A stretch of 54,552 bases of DNA, taken from positions 1 through 54,552 of the forward strand of contig JAGAJA010000041.1 in the NCBI GenBank assembly GCA_017829075.1, read 5' to 3'. Below the pieces are notes generated by a model. It was not told the origin of the DNA. It saw nothing but the letters and a program-made list of their open reading frames with translations, and did no database searches. This stretch comes from Oscillospiraceae bacterium (lineage in GTDB: Bacteria; Bacillota_A; Clostridia; Oscillospirales; Ruminococcaceae). Position 1 is the first letter of the stretch. The number at the start of each line of letters is the position of its first letter. Both the position numbers and the translations under genes were made by a program. This document shows, in pieces, positions 15,798 through 23,112 of the stretch.

Positions 15798-16112
15798 ATG
15801 CGTGAGATTTTATTCCGCGGGAAGCGGGAAGATAACGAAGAATGGGTTGAGGGCGATTTGCTGAAATACGAAACTGGACAAACGGCTATATTAAGCGGGT
15901 TTTCAAGATATGGTTTTGAAGCAACAGAGATTTATCTAAGAAATAAGGTTATCCCCGAAACCGTCTGCCAGTACACCGGGCTTACCGACAAGAACGGCAG
16001 TAAGATTTTCGAGGGGGATATACTGAAAATAGCAAAAGCCATGGACGGAATGGGAGGTTATTATGACCCTCCGCTTGATTATCCTGTTATTGTGGTCGTG
16101 AAATGGGATTAA
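15798..16112 (+). CDS. YopX-family protein, apparently C-terminally shortened
   Basis: 104 residues. MREILFRGKRE, EGDLL, ETVCQYTGLTDKNGSKIFEGD and VKWD are hallmarks of phage YopX proteins. Family members normally run on for about 20-40 residues after the VKWD strand; here TAA follows immediately and the 21-bp repeat array begins shortly after, as if the array had replaced the 3' end. The role of YopX proteins is unknown. Confidence 0.75.
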   Translation: MREILFRGKREDNEEWVEGDLLKYETGQTAILSGFSRYGFEATEIYLRNKVIPETVCQYTGLTDKNGSKIFEGDILKIAKAMDGMGGYYDPPLDYPVIVVVKWD

Positions 16113-16156
16113 CATTACGATTAAGGACAGGGAGATGTGATAAAGAAGTTTGCATT

Positions 16157-16381
16157 TCAGAAAAAAATCCACTAACTGCAAACAAAAATCCACATTTCGC
16201 AAACGAGATTCCACGATTCGCAAACAAAAATCCACAGATTGCAAACAAATTCCACGTTCTGCAAACAAAATTCCACGAAGTGCAAACAAGAATAGTCCAC
16301 ATTTTGCAAACAAAATCCACGAACCGAAAACAAAAGTTTTCATTTTGCGGACAAAAGTTTTCATATTGCAAACAGATTTGG
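16157..16381 (+). repeat. Tandem array of about ten degenerate 21-bp repeats
   Basis: Units begin at about 16178, 16199, 16220, 16241, 16261, 16282, 16306, 16326, 16347 and 16368, giving spacings of 21, 21, 21, 20, 21, 24, 20, 21 and 21. The consensus is GCAAACAAAAWTCCAC plus four to five variable bases; a partial unit precedes at about 16160. The last two full units diverge to AAAAGTTTTC. The array is AT-rich, free of stops in several frames on both strands, lies inside the operon and ends 10 bases before a ribosome site. Two-turn spacing places each unit on one DNA face, which suggests a protein-binding array. Confidence 0.85.
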
Positions 16382-16393
16382 AGGTGAAACAGA

Positions 16394-16660
16394 ATGGCTA
16401 AATACACCTTTGAGATAGAAAAGGTCGATAACGGCGAAAAGGTAGTACGGAGTTTCAACAGCGACCACGCCGAAACTGATATCCTGTTTTTGATGGATAT
16501 GCTTGGTGGTGCCGTGATTACAGTCGCTTTGCGTCAGATAAACGAAGGCGAAATCACTGAATTAAAAGTAAACCGCGACAAGGACGGGTCTGTTCATGTG
16601 TCCATTACAGGCGCACAAGACCGCATTTTCGCGAAAGTCTGGAGGGGTGATAATGGCTGA
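16394..16660 (+). CDS. Hypothetical protein, 88 residues
   Basis: TTTGGAGGTGAAACAGA precedes the ATG directly after the repeat array. Beta-rich small protein (KYTFEIEKVD, VITVALRQI, VHVSITG) that could be a beta-sandwich. Overlaps the next gene by 8 bases. Unrecognised. Confidence 0.6.
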   Translation: MAKYTFEIEKVDNGEKVVRSFNSDHAETDILFLMDMLGGAVITVALRQINEGEITELKVNRDKDGSVHVSITGAQDRIFAKVWRGDNG

Positions 16661-16985
16661 ATACATAGAGCGAGAACAAGTAATGCAGGCTATCGATAAT
16701 ATCCGAAACATATATAGCGAAGCTAAAAACTTTGTCGCCGTTTCAGCAGTAGATAACGTGATTGGAGAAATTGTTGATGAAGTTCAAGCCGCCGACGTCG
16801 CGCCGGTGGTGCATGGGCAATGGGCGCGGATTGACGACCCCGAATTTGTGTGCGGTGATTTTGAGTGTTCAAAATGTTTCCACCGTGAATATAAAGTTGA
16901 TACAGATGATTTAATGCCAGGCATAAATTGTCTGTTTTACTGCCCCAACTGCGGCGCTAAGATGGACGAGGAGGATAAGGTATGA
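16653..16985 (+). CDS. Phage zinc-ribbon protein, 110 residues
   Basis: The N-terminal helical segment (YIEREQVMQAIDNIRN) and the VVHGQW...CSKC...YCPNCGAKM pattern match a very common Firmicutes phage zinc-ribbon protein of unknown role. The ribbon is at about residues 70-105. Its 3' 28 bases (16947-16974) are duplicated exactly at 17129-17156. Confidence 0.7.
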   Translation: MAEYIEREQVMQAIDNIRNIYSEAKNFVAVSAVDNVIGEIVDEVQAADVAPVVHGQWARIDDPEFVCGDFECSKCFHREYKVDTDDLMPGINCLFYCPNCGAKMDEEDKV

Positions 16986-17173
16986 AAGTTAGCGACTGTA
17001 AAAAATGCAAACATTGCGAACGAAGAAAGTGGGTTACGTCATATAAGCCTAATGGTTATCACGAAATAGGCATAAGCCACGTTTATGCGTTCTGCACACT
17101 ACACAAAATGCGCTGTTCAACTATAAAAAACTGCGGCGCTAAGATGGACGAGGAGGCTACCGATGGAAGATAA
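16982..17173 (+). CDS. Small Cys-rich protein, 63 residues
   Basis: CKKCKHCERRKW at the N-terminus and further Cys later. Its C-terminal NCGAKMDEE is the same 28-base DNA block as in the preceding gene, so this gene is a chimera of a knuckle protein and a copied ribbon end. ATGA overlap with the upstream gene. Confidence 0.6.
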   Translation: MKVSDCKKCKHCERRKWVTSYKPNGYHEIGISHVYAFCTLHKMRCSTIKNCGAKMDEEATDGR

Positions 17174-17387
17174 CGAACAATGGAAATCCGGTGGGAACTG
17201 TTCTAAGTGCAGGAGAAAGTCATACTGCAAGAAAGCGTGTTCTGCTTCTAAGAAAGCGCTTCGGCGAGATATTATGCGGGATTTTGCACGAACAGAAGCA
17301 GACAGCGCAATGCTTGCAATCAGCGCAAGTGCGAAAGCTGCGACCGGGTATTCTTATTTGACAGATGAGGAGGCAAGCGATGCTTAA
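17163..17387 (+). CDS. Small Cys-rich protein, 74 residues
   Basis: EQWKSGGNCSKCRRKSYCKKAC at the N-terminus gives a Cys cluster; the rest is Ala/Ser-rich helix. The ribosome site GAGGAGG lies within the duplicated block. The first 46 bases of this motif recur at 17632-17677 in a cut-short copy. Confidence 0.6.
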   Translation: MEDNEQWKSGGNCSKCRRKSYCKKACSASKKALRRDIMRDFARTEADSAMLAISASAKAATGYSYLTDEEASDA

Positions 17388-17628
17388 AATTGACCATAAA
17401 ATGCTCGACGTATACAAGGCTGATGTGCATTATTCTGAAATTGCAAATGTTGTTGTGCGTTGCAGAAAGTGTGACACAAAGCTAAGAACATACTATGCCG
17501 AAGATAGGTTATATGCTGTAAAGTGCGGATACTGCGATTATATCGCACTTGTTAAAGCAGGAAGCCCATCGGAAGCTGCAATGGCGGTTGGTTATTCGGA
17601 CGAGGAGGAAACTCATGACAAAAGTTGA
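17380..17628 (+). CDS. Zinc-knuckle protein, 82 residues
   Basis: Two CxxC pairs (CRKC near residue 28, CGYC near 49) with an aromatic strand between. GATGAGGAGGCAAGCG supports the ATG at 17380. Overlaps both neighbours. No named family. Confidence 0.6.
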   Translation: MLKIDHKMLDVYKADVHYSEIANVVVRCRKCDTKLRTYYAEDRLYAVKCGYCDYIALVKAGSPSEAAMAVGYSDEEETHDKS

Positions 17629-17692
17629 CAGCGAACAATGGAAATCCGGTGGCAACTGCTCTATATGCAGGAGAAAGGTAACTGATATATGA
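17615..17692 (+). CDS. Truncated duplicate of the Cys-rich gene at 17163 (25 residues)
   Basis: A 25-codon frame after GACGAGGAGG, containing EQWKSGGNCSICRRK, nearly identical to the start of the 17163 gene, then diverging to VTDI and stop. The TGA overlaps the next start (ATGA). It is either a translated coupling peptide or the relic of a recombination that joined the next gene to a copied 5' end. Confidence 0.5.
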   Translation: MTKVDSEQWKSGGNCSICRRKVTDI

Positions 17693-18195
17693 ATATTAAA
17701 GAAGCACTTGATGTGTTAAAGGCTGATTCGGTACCCAAACCAAGTTCAATTTCAGAACTGCTTGAACCGAGAATAGTTGTTCCGTATATACCAAGCTTTC
17801 CAAGAGAGCGAATTTCGGAAGCGGAAAAGGAAGTGCTGTACGCTGCAAGGAGAGGCAAGCTCGGAATATCAATCAACGAATTTGCTTCCGAAGTACATGA
17901 GAACGCCAAGAATCACGGCTGGTGGGACGAAGAACGCAGATTCGGCGAACTTATTGCGCTGTGTCATTGCGAGCTTTCCGAGGCTCTTGAAGAATACCGT
18001 AAAGGTCAACTTCTGGTTGGAACATATCATGGCGAGGACGGAAAGCCTGAGGGCATACCTGTGGAGCTGGCAGATGTAATCCTGCGCATACTTGATATGT
18101 GTGGACGATACGGTATCGATATTGGCTCGGCAATCGCGGAGAAACATGAATACAACAAGACAAGGCCGTACAAGCACGGTGGGAAGGTGATCTGA
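17689..18195 (+). CDS. MazG-like nucleotide pyrophosphohydrolase
   Basis: 168 residues. The all-alpha NTP pyrophosphatase motif is visible as CHCELSEALEEY at about 93-104 and PVELADVILRILD at about 124-136 (ExxE, then ExxD). It would hydrolyse nucleoside triphosphates to monophosphates in the cytoplasm, possibly altering nucleotide pools or alarmones during infection. The N-terminal 60 residues are extra compared with minimal MazG folds. Just upstream of the SSB gene, in a nucleotide/DNA subcluster. Confidence 0.75.
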   Translation: MNIKEALDVLKADSVPKPSSISELLEPRIVVPYIPSFPRERISEAEKEVLYAARRGKLGISINEFASEVHENAKNHGWWDEERRFGELIALCHCELSEALEEYRKGQLLVGTYHGEDGKPEGIPVELADVILRILDMCGRYGIDIGSAIAEKHEYNKTRPYKHGGKVI

Positions 18196-18196
18196 T

Positions 18197-18634
18197 ATGC
18201 TGAATAATGTGACAGTTCAGGGGCGACTGTGCGCTGATCCTGAACTCAGGCAGACGCAGAGCGGCACTTCGGTAGTACGTTTCCGGATAGGGTGCAGCAG
18301 AAATTACAAAAATCCAAACGGTGAGTATGACAGCGATTTTATCTCAGTAACCGCATGGAAAGGTACCGCTGATCTAATCGCAAAACACTTCCATAAGGGT
18401 GATATGCTCATCGTGGAGGGTTCGATCAGATCAGGCAGCTACGATGACAAGGACGGAAAAAAGGTATACACCACTGAGATCGAGGCGCATTCAGTGTACT
18501 TCTGCGGAAGCAAGCCGAAAGCGAATGACAGCGGGTATTATCCGGACGAGCCGCCGGCGCCGCCGATGAATACAAAAACGGGGGGAAGCGCCGCATTTGA
18601 TACGGCAGGAACGGACGACGATTACCCTTTCTAA
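18197..18634 (+). CDS. ssb: Single-stranded DNA-binding protein
   Basis: 145 residues. The N-terminal OB fold (1-105) contains the typical opening LNNVTVQGRLCADPELR, the FRIGCSRNY strand, the FISVTAWKGTADLI segment and VEGSIRSG. A Pro/Gly linker leads to the acidic tip DDDYPF, the canonical interaction tail ending in aromatic-Pro-Phe. Likely coats single strands made by the HUH nickase and recruits partners. Starts one base after the MazG-like gene. Confidence 0.93.
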   Translation: MLNNVTVQGRLCADPELRQTQSGTSVVRFRIGCSRNYKNPNGEYDSDFISVTAWKGTADLIAKHFHKGDMLIVEGSIRSGSYDDKDGKKVYTTEIEAHSVYFCGSKPKANDSGYYPDEPPAPPMNTKTGGSAAFDTAGTDDDYPF

Positions 18635-18644
18635 GGAGGAGCGA

Positions 18645-19004
18645 ATGCAGCATATTGAGGACAATGAGCAGATGACTCTTTTCCGGTGGGCGCAATTCCA
18701 GTCCGGGAAATATCCGGAACTTGAGCTTATGTTCCATGTACCGAACGGCGGCAGACGCGATAAGCGGGAGGCGGCGCGGTTCAAGGCAATGGGAGTAAAG
18801 CCGGGTGTATCGGATATATTCCTGCCGGTGGCGCGCGGCGGGTATCACGGCCTGTTCATTGAGATGAAAGCGCCGGACGGACGAGCCTCGGCGGAGCAGA
18901 AGAAATTCGTCAATGCCGTCAGAGAGCAGGGATACCGGGCGGAAGTGTGCTTCGGCTGGGAGCAGGCTTCACAGGTGATACTGGACTACATAGGAGGAAA
19001 ATAA
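18645..19004 (+). CDS. VRR-NUC nuclease
   Basis: 119 residues covering one VRR-NUC domain: NGGRRDKREAARFKAMGVKPG leads to the catalytic GVSDIFL and LFIEMKAP (D and ExK) and then RASAEQKKF. This PD-(D/E)XK subfamily cuts branched or structured DNA in replication and recombination. TAAGGAGGAGCGA precedes the ATG at 18645. Sits between SSB and an unknown gene, fitting a DNA metabolism role. Confidence 0.88.
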   Translation: MQHIEDNEQMTLFRWAQFQSGKYPELELMFHVPNGGRRDKREAARFKAMGVKPGVSDIFLPVARGGYHGLFIEMKAPDGRASAEQKKFVNAVREQGYRAEVCFGWEQASQVILDYIGGK

Positions 19005-19612
19005 TGATAATCAAGAAAATCGCTAAAATGTGCCGGGAAAGAAAAACGCTTCTCAGCACCTACTTCAGAGGGACGACGCTATGGGTCGGGACGTATTCCG
19101 CGCTTTATGCGCTGAACGGACTGCCGGATATGACAGGCGCACAGATAGCCGTGATGTTCGATTTCAGCGACAAGCTTCAGAAAGATATCAACTACACCAA
19201 TGCCGATATATTAGATCTGCCGATCTCGCAGGAATTCGCCGGAGAAATACGCCTTGATGAACCCGACGAGGTAATTGTGAGCGGCAGTGAGGTCAAGGTA
19301 TTCAGATATGGAGAAAGAATATTGTTCTGCGACGCCGATCTTTTTGAACCGATGAAAGACCTCAATGAAAATGTGGGCTTGTTCTACTACCTGAGAAAGT
19401 GGCGCGGTTCTGATATCATTGCAGTTCATTCGGGACTTGAGCTTGTAGCTCTGATAATGCCGCGGCTGATGCAGCTGGACTCAATGAAAGATTGGTGCGA
19501 CAAGCAGCGCCAGCTTATCGTGGATATCGAAAGCTATGTTGCGCAGATTGCCCTTGAGCAGACCGAAGAGGCTGATGAAAATCAGATGACGATTGAGGGC
19601 AGAGATGAATGA
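19004..19612 (+). CDS. Hypothetical phage protein, 202 residues
   Basis: The ATG at 19004 shares its first base with the VRR-NUC stop (TAATG); GGAGGAAAATA precedes. The mixed alpha/beta sequence includes YSALYALNGLPDMTGAQ and a strand-rich middle, then a charged C-terminus. No catalytic motif recognised. Co-transcribed with SSB and VRR-NUC. Confidence 0.65.
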   Translation: MIIKKIAKMCRERKTLLSTYFRGTTLWVGTYSALYALNGLPDMTGAQIAVMFDFSDKLQKDINYTNADILDLPISQEFAGEIRLDEPDEVIVSGSEVKVFRYGERILFCDADLFEPMKDLNENVGLFYYLRKWRGSDIIAVHSGLELVALIMPRLMQLDSMKDWCDKQRQLIVDIESYVAQIALEQTEEADENQMTIEGRDE

Positions 19613-19886
19613 AAGTATTGAAGAGATCTTAAAAAAAGCTGGCATTTACAGCGATGAACTTTGCGGCGCGTTAGAGAAAATCGAAAGATTGTCCACACGT
19701 TCCTACAATGAGGTTCTTCATAATGTATTAAATTCTTTCATAGATAATTCGATGAATAAGCTTGCAGATGTCTGTTCTTGCGATGAAAACCGCGCCATTG
19801 AACGCAATGAAAGCTTCAGGCTGTTTGTGAAAAAACGCATTGGGAAGCGTAGCAGGAACAGAAACAAGTCAAGGAGGAAGAGATAA
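19605..19886 (+). CDS. Hypothetical protein with basic tail, 93 residues
   Basis: Overlaps the previous gene by 8 bases. Helical body (IEEILKKAGIYSDEL, CGALEKIERL) and an extremely basic C-terminus (VKKRIGKRSRNRNKSRRKR), suggesting nucleic-acid contact. Family unknown. Confidence 0.6.
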   Translation: MNESIEEILKKAGIYSDELCGALEKIERLSTRSYNEVLHNVLNSFIDNSMNKLADVCSCDENRAIERNESFRLFVKKRIGKRSRNRNKSRRKR

Positions 19887-20080
19887 TGCATACGGTTAAA
19901 GAAGCTATGGAAAAAGCTACTCCGCTGCGGCCGAAAGCGGTAACGAGCGGCTCATTCGGGGCTTGCCCTCGGTGTGAGAACCTTGTAAGTCGGTTTGAAG
20001 AAGCTACGGGAAATCGTGAGATCAAGTACTGCAAGTGGTGCGGTCAGGCGCTTGAATGGAGGTGCGACAATGACATCTAA
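19886..20080 (+). CDS. Small zinc-ribbon protein, 64 residues
   Basis: CPRCENLV and YCKWCGQALEW form a four-Cys ribbon, a pattern widespread in phage genomes of Clostridia. AAGGAGGAAGAGATA precedes the ATG. Overlaps both neighbours. Confidence 0.68.
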   Translation: MHTVKEAMEKATPLRPKAVTSGSFGACPRCENLVSRFEEATGNREIKYCKWCGQALEWRCDNDI

Positions 20081-20264
20081 GGATGAGAAGATCGCGTATC
20101 TTCGTGCTCAGATCGAACAGAAAAAATCCGAGAGAAACAGGATCTGCAAGCAGCTGAAAAAGCTTAGGCAGAAGCTGAACCAGGCAGAACGTGAGGAGGC
20201 AGGAGAAAATGGACTGGCTGGCGCAGGCACAGATCATTGCCGAAGAGATATGCCGGAAATATAA
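20070..20264 (+). CDS. Coiled-coil hypothetical protein, 64 residues
   Basis: The ATG at 20070 follows TGGAGGTGCGACA. Charged coiled coil (LRAQIEQKKSERNRICKQ) over most of its length; the last 15 codons overlap the next gene. Function unknown. Confidence 0.55.
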   Translation: MTSKDEKIAYLRAQIEQKKSERNRICKQLKKLRQKLNQAEREEAGENGLAGAGTDHCRRDMPEI

Positions 20265-21039
20265 GCAGATAGACAGCTCTCTTGCAGACGGAGCGGCGCA
20301 GGAGGCGGTAATGCTTTACGAGCTATGTCCTAAGCTCAGAAAATGGAGATTTGAGGGGTGGATCAGCCACCGGATATGGGTGGCGCATCTTCTCAGAAAG
20401 CAGGAAAAGGCAGGGACACTTATACAGGAGGTAGATTCTGAAATGTCAAATAACCCAAAGCTTACGCAGGATATAAAGGACAAGATCATACATGACGTGT
20501 CGTCCGGCTTATCTCATAAGCAGGTAGCGGCAAAATACAGTGTGGGGCTCAGCACAGTTTCTCACCTTACACAGGGCATAAAAAAGCCGAAGATATCTCA
20601 GGAGGTCAAGGACGGCATCGCCAAGGACATAGCTTCAGGTATGAGCAAAGAACAGACTGCGAGAAAGTACAATGTGAGCGTGGCCTCGGTGCGGAAATAC
20701 TCCGGCGCAGAAAAGCAGGAAAGCGGCGACGGGTTTATTGTAGCCGAAGAGCTTGCTGCCGATGATCGGGCAAGGCTTACCGAGGAGATCACCGAGCTGA
20801 CAAACGATCCAGCCGGCACGGCGTCTCAGATTATTCATGAAAATGACGAAGAACAAAGGGCTGAACCTGCGGTGGAGAGCACCGAAGATATTCGAAAAGT
20901 GGCTTTATGCTTAGAGATGTTCGTGCGGGAGCATATTCACGGTGATTTTATGATCAATATTTCGCGGAATGACGGTATAGTCAGTATCAGCGCCGTTGTT
21001 GGTGAAGAGGAGATCGCTTTAAAGCTGAAAGACCGCTGA
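20209..21039 (+). CDS. Tandem helix-turn-helix protein, 276 residues
   Basis: Two homologous HTH units lie at about 86-123 and 130-166 (each ending in a K.Y.V..STVS or SVASVRKY-type recognition helix) and look like an internal duplication. The N-terminal 75 residues are helical; the C-terminus (220-276) is a small alpha/beta cap. GAGGAGGCAGGAGAAA precedes the ATG at 20209. A transcription or replication-site binding protein is likely; target unknown. The sites it binds might include repeated arrays in this operon, which is speculation. Confidence 0.68.
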   Translation: MDWLAQAQIIAEEICRKYKQIDSSLADGAAQEAVMLYELCPKLRKWRFEGWISHRIWVAHLLRKQEKAGTLIQEVDSEMSNNPKLTQDIKDKIIHDVSSGLSHKQVAAKYSVGLSTVSHLTQGIKKPKISQEVKDGIAKDIASGMSKEQTARKYNVSVASVRKYSGAEKQESGDGFIVAEELAADDRARLTEEITELTNDPAGTASQIIHENDEEQRAEPAVESTEDIRKVALCLEMFVREHIHGDFMINISRNDGIVSISAVVGEEEIALKLKDR

Positions 21040-21093
21040 GGAGGATTTAGTCCGGCCGGCGGCAAGGATATTTTACGAACAGGAGGTATCAAA

Positions 21094-21513
21094 ATGGATT
21101 TTGCAAACGATTGCAAGCGCTGCGAGGAATGCGAGGAGCTGAGCAAGCGGGTTTCTGGCTTATGGGACGGCGTTGACGAGAACGGAAACGATGTGAGCGG
21201 CTGCTTTTATGTGTGCGATAATTCGGAGTGCGCTATAAAGCAGGAACGCGACAGGAAGATATCCGAGGGAAAGTCTGAACGGCTTCGGACTATCGAACAG
21301 AACGAAGCAGCAGGGACGGACGCGAGAAAACTCAGGAAAATGAGAAGGGACGCTAACTGTACGCTGAGAACTGCGGCGGAGATAGCAGGGATATCGGTGG
21401 GGGAATACAGCGCGATGGAATGTGAAAGGCAGGTTATCCCGATGAATATATTCGAGGGAATGAGGTTCGTTTTTATGCTTATGCAGAAGATGCGGGAGAA
21501 TGGGAGGAAGTAA
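21094..21513 (+). CDS. Cys-cluster plus XRE-type HTH protein; possible antitoxin of the following gene
   Basis: 139 residues. The N-terminal Cys cluster (CKRCEECEEL, later C..C) is followed by a C-terminal HTH (ANCTLRTAAEIAGISVGEYSAME, about 87-109). AACAGGAGGTATCAAA precedes the ATG. Its stop and the next ATG share a base, so it is translationally coupled to a MazF/PemK-like gene, the order expected for antitoxin-toxin pairs. Similar phage HTH proteins also occur alone. Confidence 0.62.
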   Translation: MDFANDCKRCEECEELSKRVSGLWDGVDENGNDVSGCFYVCDNSECAIKQERDRKISEGKSERLRTIEQNEAAGTDARKLRKMRRDANCTLRTAAEIAGISVGEYSAMECERQVIPMNIFEGMRFVFMLMQKMRENGRK

Positions 21514-22100
21514 TGAATATCAAGCGTGGAGAGATCTATTACATAGAATATCAGGCATACGGCGCAAAGGAACTCCGTGCCGGACGTCCGGCGGTGGTTG
21601 TTGGAAATCCGGAGCTGTCAGAGAAAACTGGAAATGTAGCGGTGGTCTATCTTTCGACAAGCCCTGACGCTGACCTGCCGACACATATAGCAGTGAGAGC
21701 GACCGGGCGGCTGTCGTACATCATGTGCGAAACGGTAGCAAACGTATCGCTGGAGCGGTTCGGGAAGCTGTCAGGAGTATGTCCGGCAGACGTATTGCAG
21801 CAGATAGACCTTGCTTTGGTCAAGTCGCTTGGTCTGGAACATCTGCTTACCGCGCCTGTTTCGGTGAGCGGCGCTTCTGAGCAGGGGAATGAAGAGTATG
21901 ATCATATTCTTGCCAAATGCGAAGATCTGGAGCAGAAGATTGAGGATATGGACGAGGAATATGAGCGCATGGGCAAGGAATGGGGCGAAATGCGGCTGAG
22001 AATGGAGCTTGCTGAGGAAAAAGCAAGGATATACCATGAGATGTATGACGGGCTGCTCGGTCTGCTTAACAAGAGGAAGGGCGAAGATGGGACTGTATGA
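21513..22100 (+). CDS. MazF/PemK-like protein with C-terminal coiled coil
   Basis: 195 residues. The first about 115 match the PemK/MazF barrel: IKRGEIYYIEY, RPAVVVGN, VVYLSTSP, SYIMCETVANVS and the end LALVKSLGL. Residues 130-190 are a heptad-rich coiled coil (CEDLEQKIEDMDEEYERM) absent from ordinary MazF. Phage versions of this family often regulate rather than poison; whether it is an active mRNA endonuclease cannot be judged by sight. Coupled to the Cys/HTH gene upstream and overlapping the recombinase downstream by 14 bases. Confidence 0.72.
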   Translation: MNIKRGEIYYIEYQAYGAKELRAGRPAVVVGNPELSEKTGNVAVVYLSTSPDADLPTHIAVRATGRLSYIMCETVANVSLERFGKLSGVCPADVLQQIDLALVKSLGLEHLLTAPVSVSGASEQGNEEYDHILAKCEDLEQKIEDMDEEYERMGKEWGEMRLRMELAEEKARIYHEMYDGLLGLLNKRKGEDGTV

Positions 22101-23094
22101 GGATTTTCAGGAACTTCTTGCTTCAAGGTATAGCCCGGAGGATACGTCTGTCATACTGAATATGCTCCGTGTTGTCGGGAATGATTACACCTTCGAGAAG
22201 CAGGAGACTGCTTTGTCAACAGAAGTCGGAGATGATACCGAGGCGCTGATCAAGAGCTTTCTTTGTCAGAAGCTCGTTGAGGGGCTGTCAAAACGCTCAA
22301 TTGAGTACTACGACGGGACTTTGCACAGGATATATGAACGCACTAAAATTCCGCTTAGACTTATGACAAGCGATAAAGTTCTGGCTTATCTTGCGCAGAG
22401 GCAGCTTATGGACGGAGCTTGCGCAACAACAAGGAACAACGAACTCAGGGTTATGAGGACGTTCTACTCCTGGGCTGTCAGCAACGAGGCAGTTGTGCGA
22501 GATCCAACGCTTAAGGTAAAGGCTATCAAGTGCGCCAAGGTTGTGAAAAAGCCTTTTTCGGAGATGGAACTGGAAAAGCTCCGGATTGAAGCTGAGAAGA
22601 AAAAGAGCCCGCTGAAATGGTGTGCAATAATTGAAGTGCTTGCTTCAACAGGCTGCCGGGTATCGGAGCTTTGCGGATTGAACCGGTCGGACATAGAAGG
22701 AGACCGGGCAATTGTACACGGAAAAGGCAGCAAGGACAGGTTCGTGTACCTGAATGCACGCGCGCAGATCGCGCTCGCCAGATATCAGGATTCTCGTCAG
22801 GACAATTTCCCAGCATTATTCATCGGCGAACCCGCCGGCGGGAAAGGTATCACAGAACGCATGACAATTGGCGGTGTTGAATCGGGAATCAGAGAGCTTG
22901 GGAAAAAATGCGGCATTGAAAAAGTCCACCCGCACAGGTTCCGCAGAACTACCGCTACGCTGGCTCTGAACCGTGGAATGCCTATTGATCAGGTTTCAAA
23001 AATGCTGGGACACGAACAGCTTTCCACCACTCAGATATATGCGCAGACCAGTGAGGAAAATCTGGCAGTGTCGCATAAGAAGTTTGTGACATAA
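22087..23094 (+). CDS. Tyrosine recombinase A
   Basis: 335 residues. SAM-like N-terminal core-binding domain at about 50-150, then a catalytic domain with Arg191 (TGCRVSEL), a beta-hairpin Lys (GKGSKDR, about 214-216), H283xxR286 (HPHRFRR), His309 (LGHE) and nucleophile Tyr318 (QIYAQ): all residues needed for activity are present. It lies 20 kb inside the prophage, far from the ends, so it is unlikely to be the integrase. XerC/D-like activity, dimer resolution or inversion are alternatives. GAGGAAGGGCGAAG precedes the ATG at 22087. Confidence 0.9.
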   Translation: MGLYEDFQELLASRYSPEDTSVILNMLRVVGNDYTFEKQETALSTEVGDDTEALIKSFLCQKLVEGLSKRSIEYYDGTLHRIYERTKIPLRLMTSDKVLAYLAQRQLMDGACATTRNNELRVMRTFYSWAVSNEAVVRDPTLKVKAIKCAKVVKKPFSEMELEKLRIEAEKKKSPLKWCAIIEVLASTGCRVSELCGLNRSDIEGDRAIVHGKGSKDRFVYLNARAQIALARYQDSRQDNFPALFIGEPAGGKGITERMTIGGVESGIRELGKKCGIEKVHPHRFRRTTATLALNRGMPIDQVSKMLGHEQLSTTQIYAQTSEENLAVSHKKFVT

Positions 23095-23112
23095 AAAGGC
23101 GGTGAAAATATT

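Noticed and set aside
16157..16381. CRISPR array
   Set aside because: Variable parts are only 4-5 bases, units are degenerate, and no cas genes are present.
15936..16387. Long open frames on both strands across the 21-bp array, with 7-residue periodicity
   Set aside because: They follow from stop-free 21-bp repeats; several frames are open at once, there are unit lengths of 20 and 24 that break periodicity, and no ribosome site fits.
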